Positions 22,001-22,130 of a DNA stretch of 22,130 bases are shown piece after piece. The notes beneath the pieces are model-generated. The model was not told the origin of the DNA and made no database searches. It worked only from the letters and a program-made list of their open reading frames with translations. Position 1 is the stretch's first letter; every line of letters begins with the position of its first letter. Source of the stretch: a virus. Location: positions 1 through 22,130 of IMG/VR virus record IMGVR_UViG_3300032753_000193. One strand, 5' to 3'. Both the position numbers and the translations under genes were made by a program.

Positions 22001-22130
22001 AACAAAGCAAGAGGCTTGAACAACTTGTCGTTGATCCATTTGTTTGCGCCATCTGATATTTCAAAGAATGTGTTGGCAGCAGCAATGCGATATTGTTCCG
22101 CTGCGCTAATCCCCTTTTCTTTTTCAAGCA
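19027..22130 (-). CDS. Very large internal/ejection virion protein, 5' end outside window
   Basis: The frame is open from the window edge to a TAA at 19027, giving 1033 visible residues. The TTG at 22023 is not the true start, since 35 in-frame codons of helical, well-formed protein (EKEKGISAAEQYRIAAANTF) precede it. The protein is cysteine-free, mainly helical and has short hydrophobic stretches (MQYMTVMLGVTNWVSA; IPAPALLGGIPF; GKIAVGLISPVAIGIG). The segment NPMDKMKFEENMRVVAPFYF with FAQNQAWRRM following resembles the PF-x-x-x-Q region of large polyvalent-type phage proteins carried in virions. The probable role is an internal protein ejected with DNA, or part of one. A minor head protein fused upstream cannot be excluded. 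Confidence 0.62.
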   Translation of the reverse strand, partial: LEKEKGISAAEQYRIAAANTFFEISDGANKWINDKLFKPLALLTPGWALRVSASELGLNTARLGPVNIAAGFVAGNLRRQIGKAIEIADKKAATLGAKATTSNIESELWKIMNAEAKGKGIDIPEEASKMMTTEGVEKTLGSYGLKDIPRAAMRDIALFLRGAVAGVEQGILTAIGHEEYIKAATFLAYQHDHYLPNFIDSRHSYPVSDIDLSDKTAEIKTGKFTDKLKVKTKRVQFGSEYVKIGLDNTGYYEGWKFGSLKFASDEVLGRPLAEAYLDLYDQGLRGDELHYAAIEEAKQILKSVPESELKTMGRYNTVAKGQPGAPGYTDPIDSWADQSVQALEGKVMGQGKDTSVRWGGMVHRKLLEDIANQNVPQETSAFIREYAFDPKTDKPWKPHQVPESHVGRVPKSIAPTQLIQRASTFGHEKVLGPIVNHISRQPIYIVEFVQHRQALQDVVDRGIMTADQADLQAQVAASQNMIRFIHNPMDKMKFEENMRVVAPFYFAQNQAWRRMGRLFASNPGAFMQYMTVMLGVTNWVSATTKKNGMSIFNIPAPALLGGIPFTGSLSSLQTMDPFSEGSDSSSAPMSFAQSIFGYVKPNFGPIVTVPAHILLENIGLTQKVLGQKWINKLAGAAMGPIGSSTPLWESFVPNSIARSLLQGAAFAAGIDKQGFNTQIIQAQIQAQIEVFNDMSNARWSELLKKVGPNYTYDDALIDINQYQANMMNPNTDSYNKFVSESRRIALMDWAGKIAVGLISPVAIGIGKADPKGRAIYTQYEKLNTPANPFAGTAKFYHDHPDMFGDTLGTTTTTHGNYLPENKELYNVVEDPKNTSIINKYPLAAWGLIGGIDTKDKNYYEPALTATVNDGLRKRLMPDDFIKNLQIAIGNQWYYDMLDPWYETVKGKSGAYEAEQQYIKSYGRVYNPTWLAQFQSNTSQDRAWSTYNQFLEMLKDPSVKEQYPKQIEQINKLMESDFLPAIGQLMQYQQEAATGSRSYAEIKQWWQDGINSYLTDPKYAAIKPALISVLAPLG

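Noticed and set aside
22021-22023. TTG as the start of the large internal protein
   Set aside because: The frame stays open for 35 further codons to the window edge with protein-like helical sequence, and no ribosome site precedes the TTG.

Overview
This window looks like part of a tailed-phage genome, most likely a podovirus-like (short-tailed) phage of a Gram-positive, probably actinobacterial, host. Every gene I can support is on the minus strand, so transcription runs from position 22130 towards 1. The genes are packed with 1-8 base overlaps, mostly ATGA, GTGA, TTGA or TAATG. The podovirus reading rests on three things. A capsid module is followed by a protein pair resembling a tail adaptor and an ~800-residue nozzle. 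There is no recognisable tape-measure or tail-tube gene. There is no frameshifted tail-chaperone pair. The host guess rests on the endolysin design (NlpC/P60 plus peptidoglycan-binding domain) and frequent GTG/TTG starts; it is an inference.

Layout in transcription order. (1) 22130-17084: a very large cysteine-free virion protein (5' end outside the window), an acidic 206-residue protein and a Gly/Ala/Gln-rich 439-residue protein, all probably internal or ejection proteins. (2) 17083-16700: a 384-base stretch without a gene, holding three stem-loops. (3) 16699-14209: putative scaffold, major capsid protein and four small proteins, two with zinc-binding-type cysteine clusters. (4) 14200-9796: a 733-residue collagen-like fibre with a C1q-like tip, a 145-residue protein, a protein of five 15-residue repeats, a small HHCC-motif protein and a GT4-type glycosyltransferase. 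(5) 9799-5388: adaptor-like protein, 813-residue nozzle-like tail protein, and a second fibre with a C1q-like tip. (6) 5379-3198: a lysis block of endolysin, four small membrane proteins in a row (two of 41 and 31 residues) and a permuted NlpC/P60-like hydrolase. (7) 3182-1005: a metallophosphoesterase, a GT2 glycosyltransferase fused to a methyltransferase, and a 44-residue Cys-motif protein. (8) 1008-1: a good sigma-70-type promoter followed by a 70-residue protein, a helix-turn-helix protein and the start of a Cas4/RecB-like nuclease, which reads as the head of the DNA-metabolism block.

How the parts work together: internal proteins, scaffold and capsid build the head; the adaptor and nozzle make the short tail. 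The two fibres share an N-terminal module with the adaptor and end in related tips, so both probably attach to the virion in a similar way and bind host surface structures. The lysis block releases progeny. The glycosyl- and methyltransferase genes suggest glycan modification of virion proteins, DNA or host envelope. I see no CRISPR array, insertion sequence, tRNA, integrase or attachment site.
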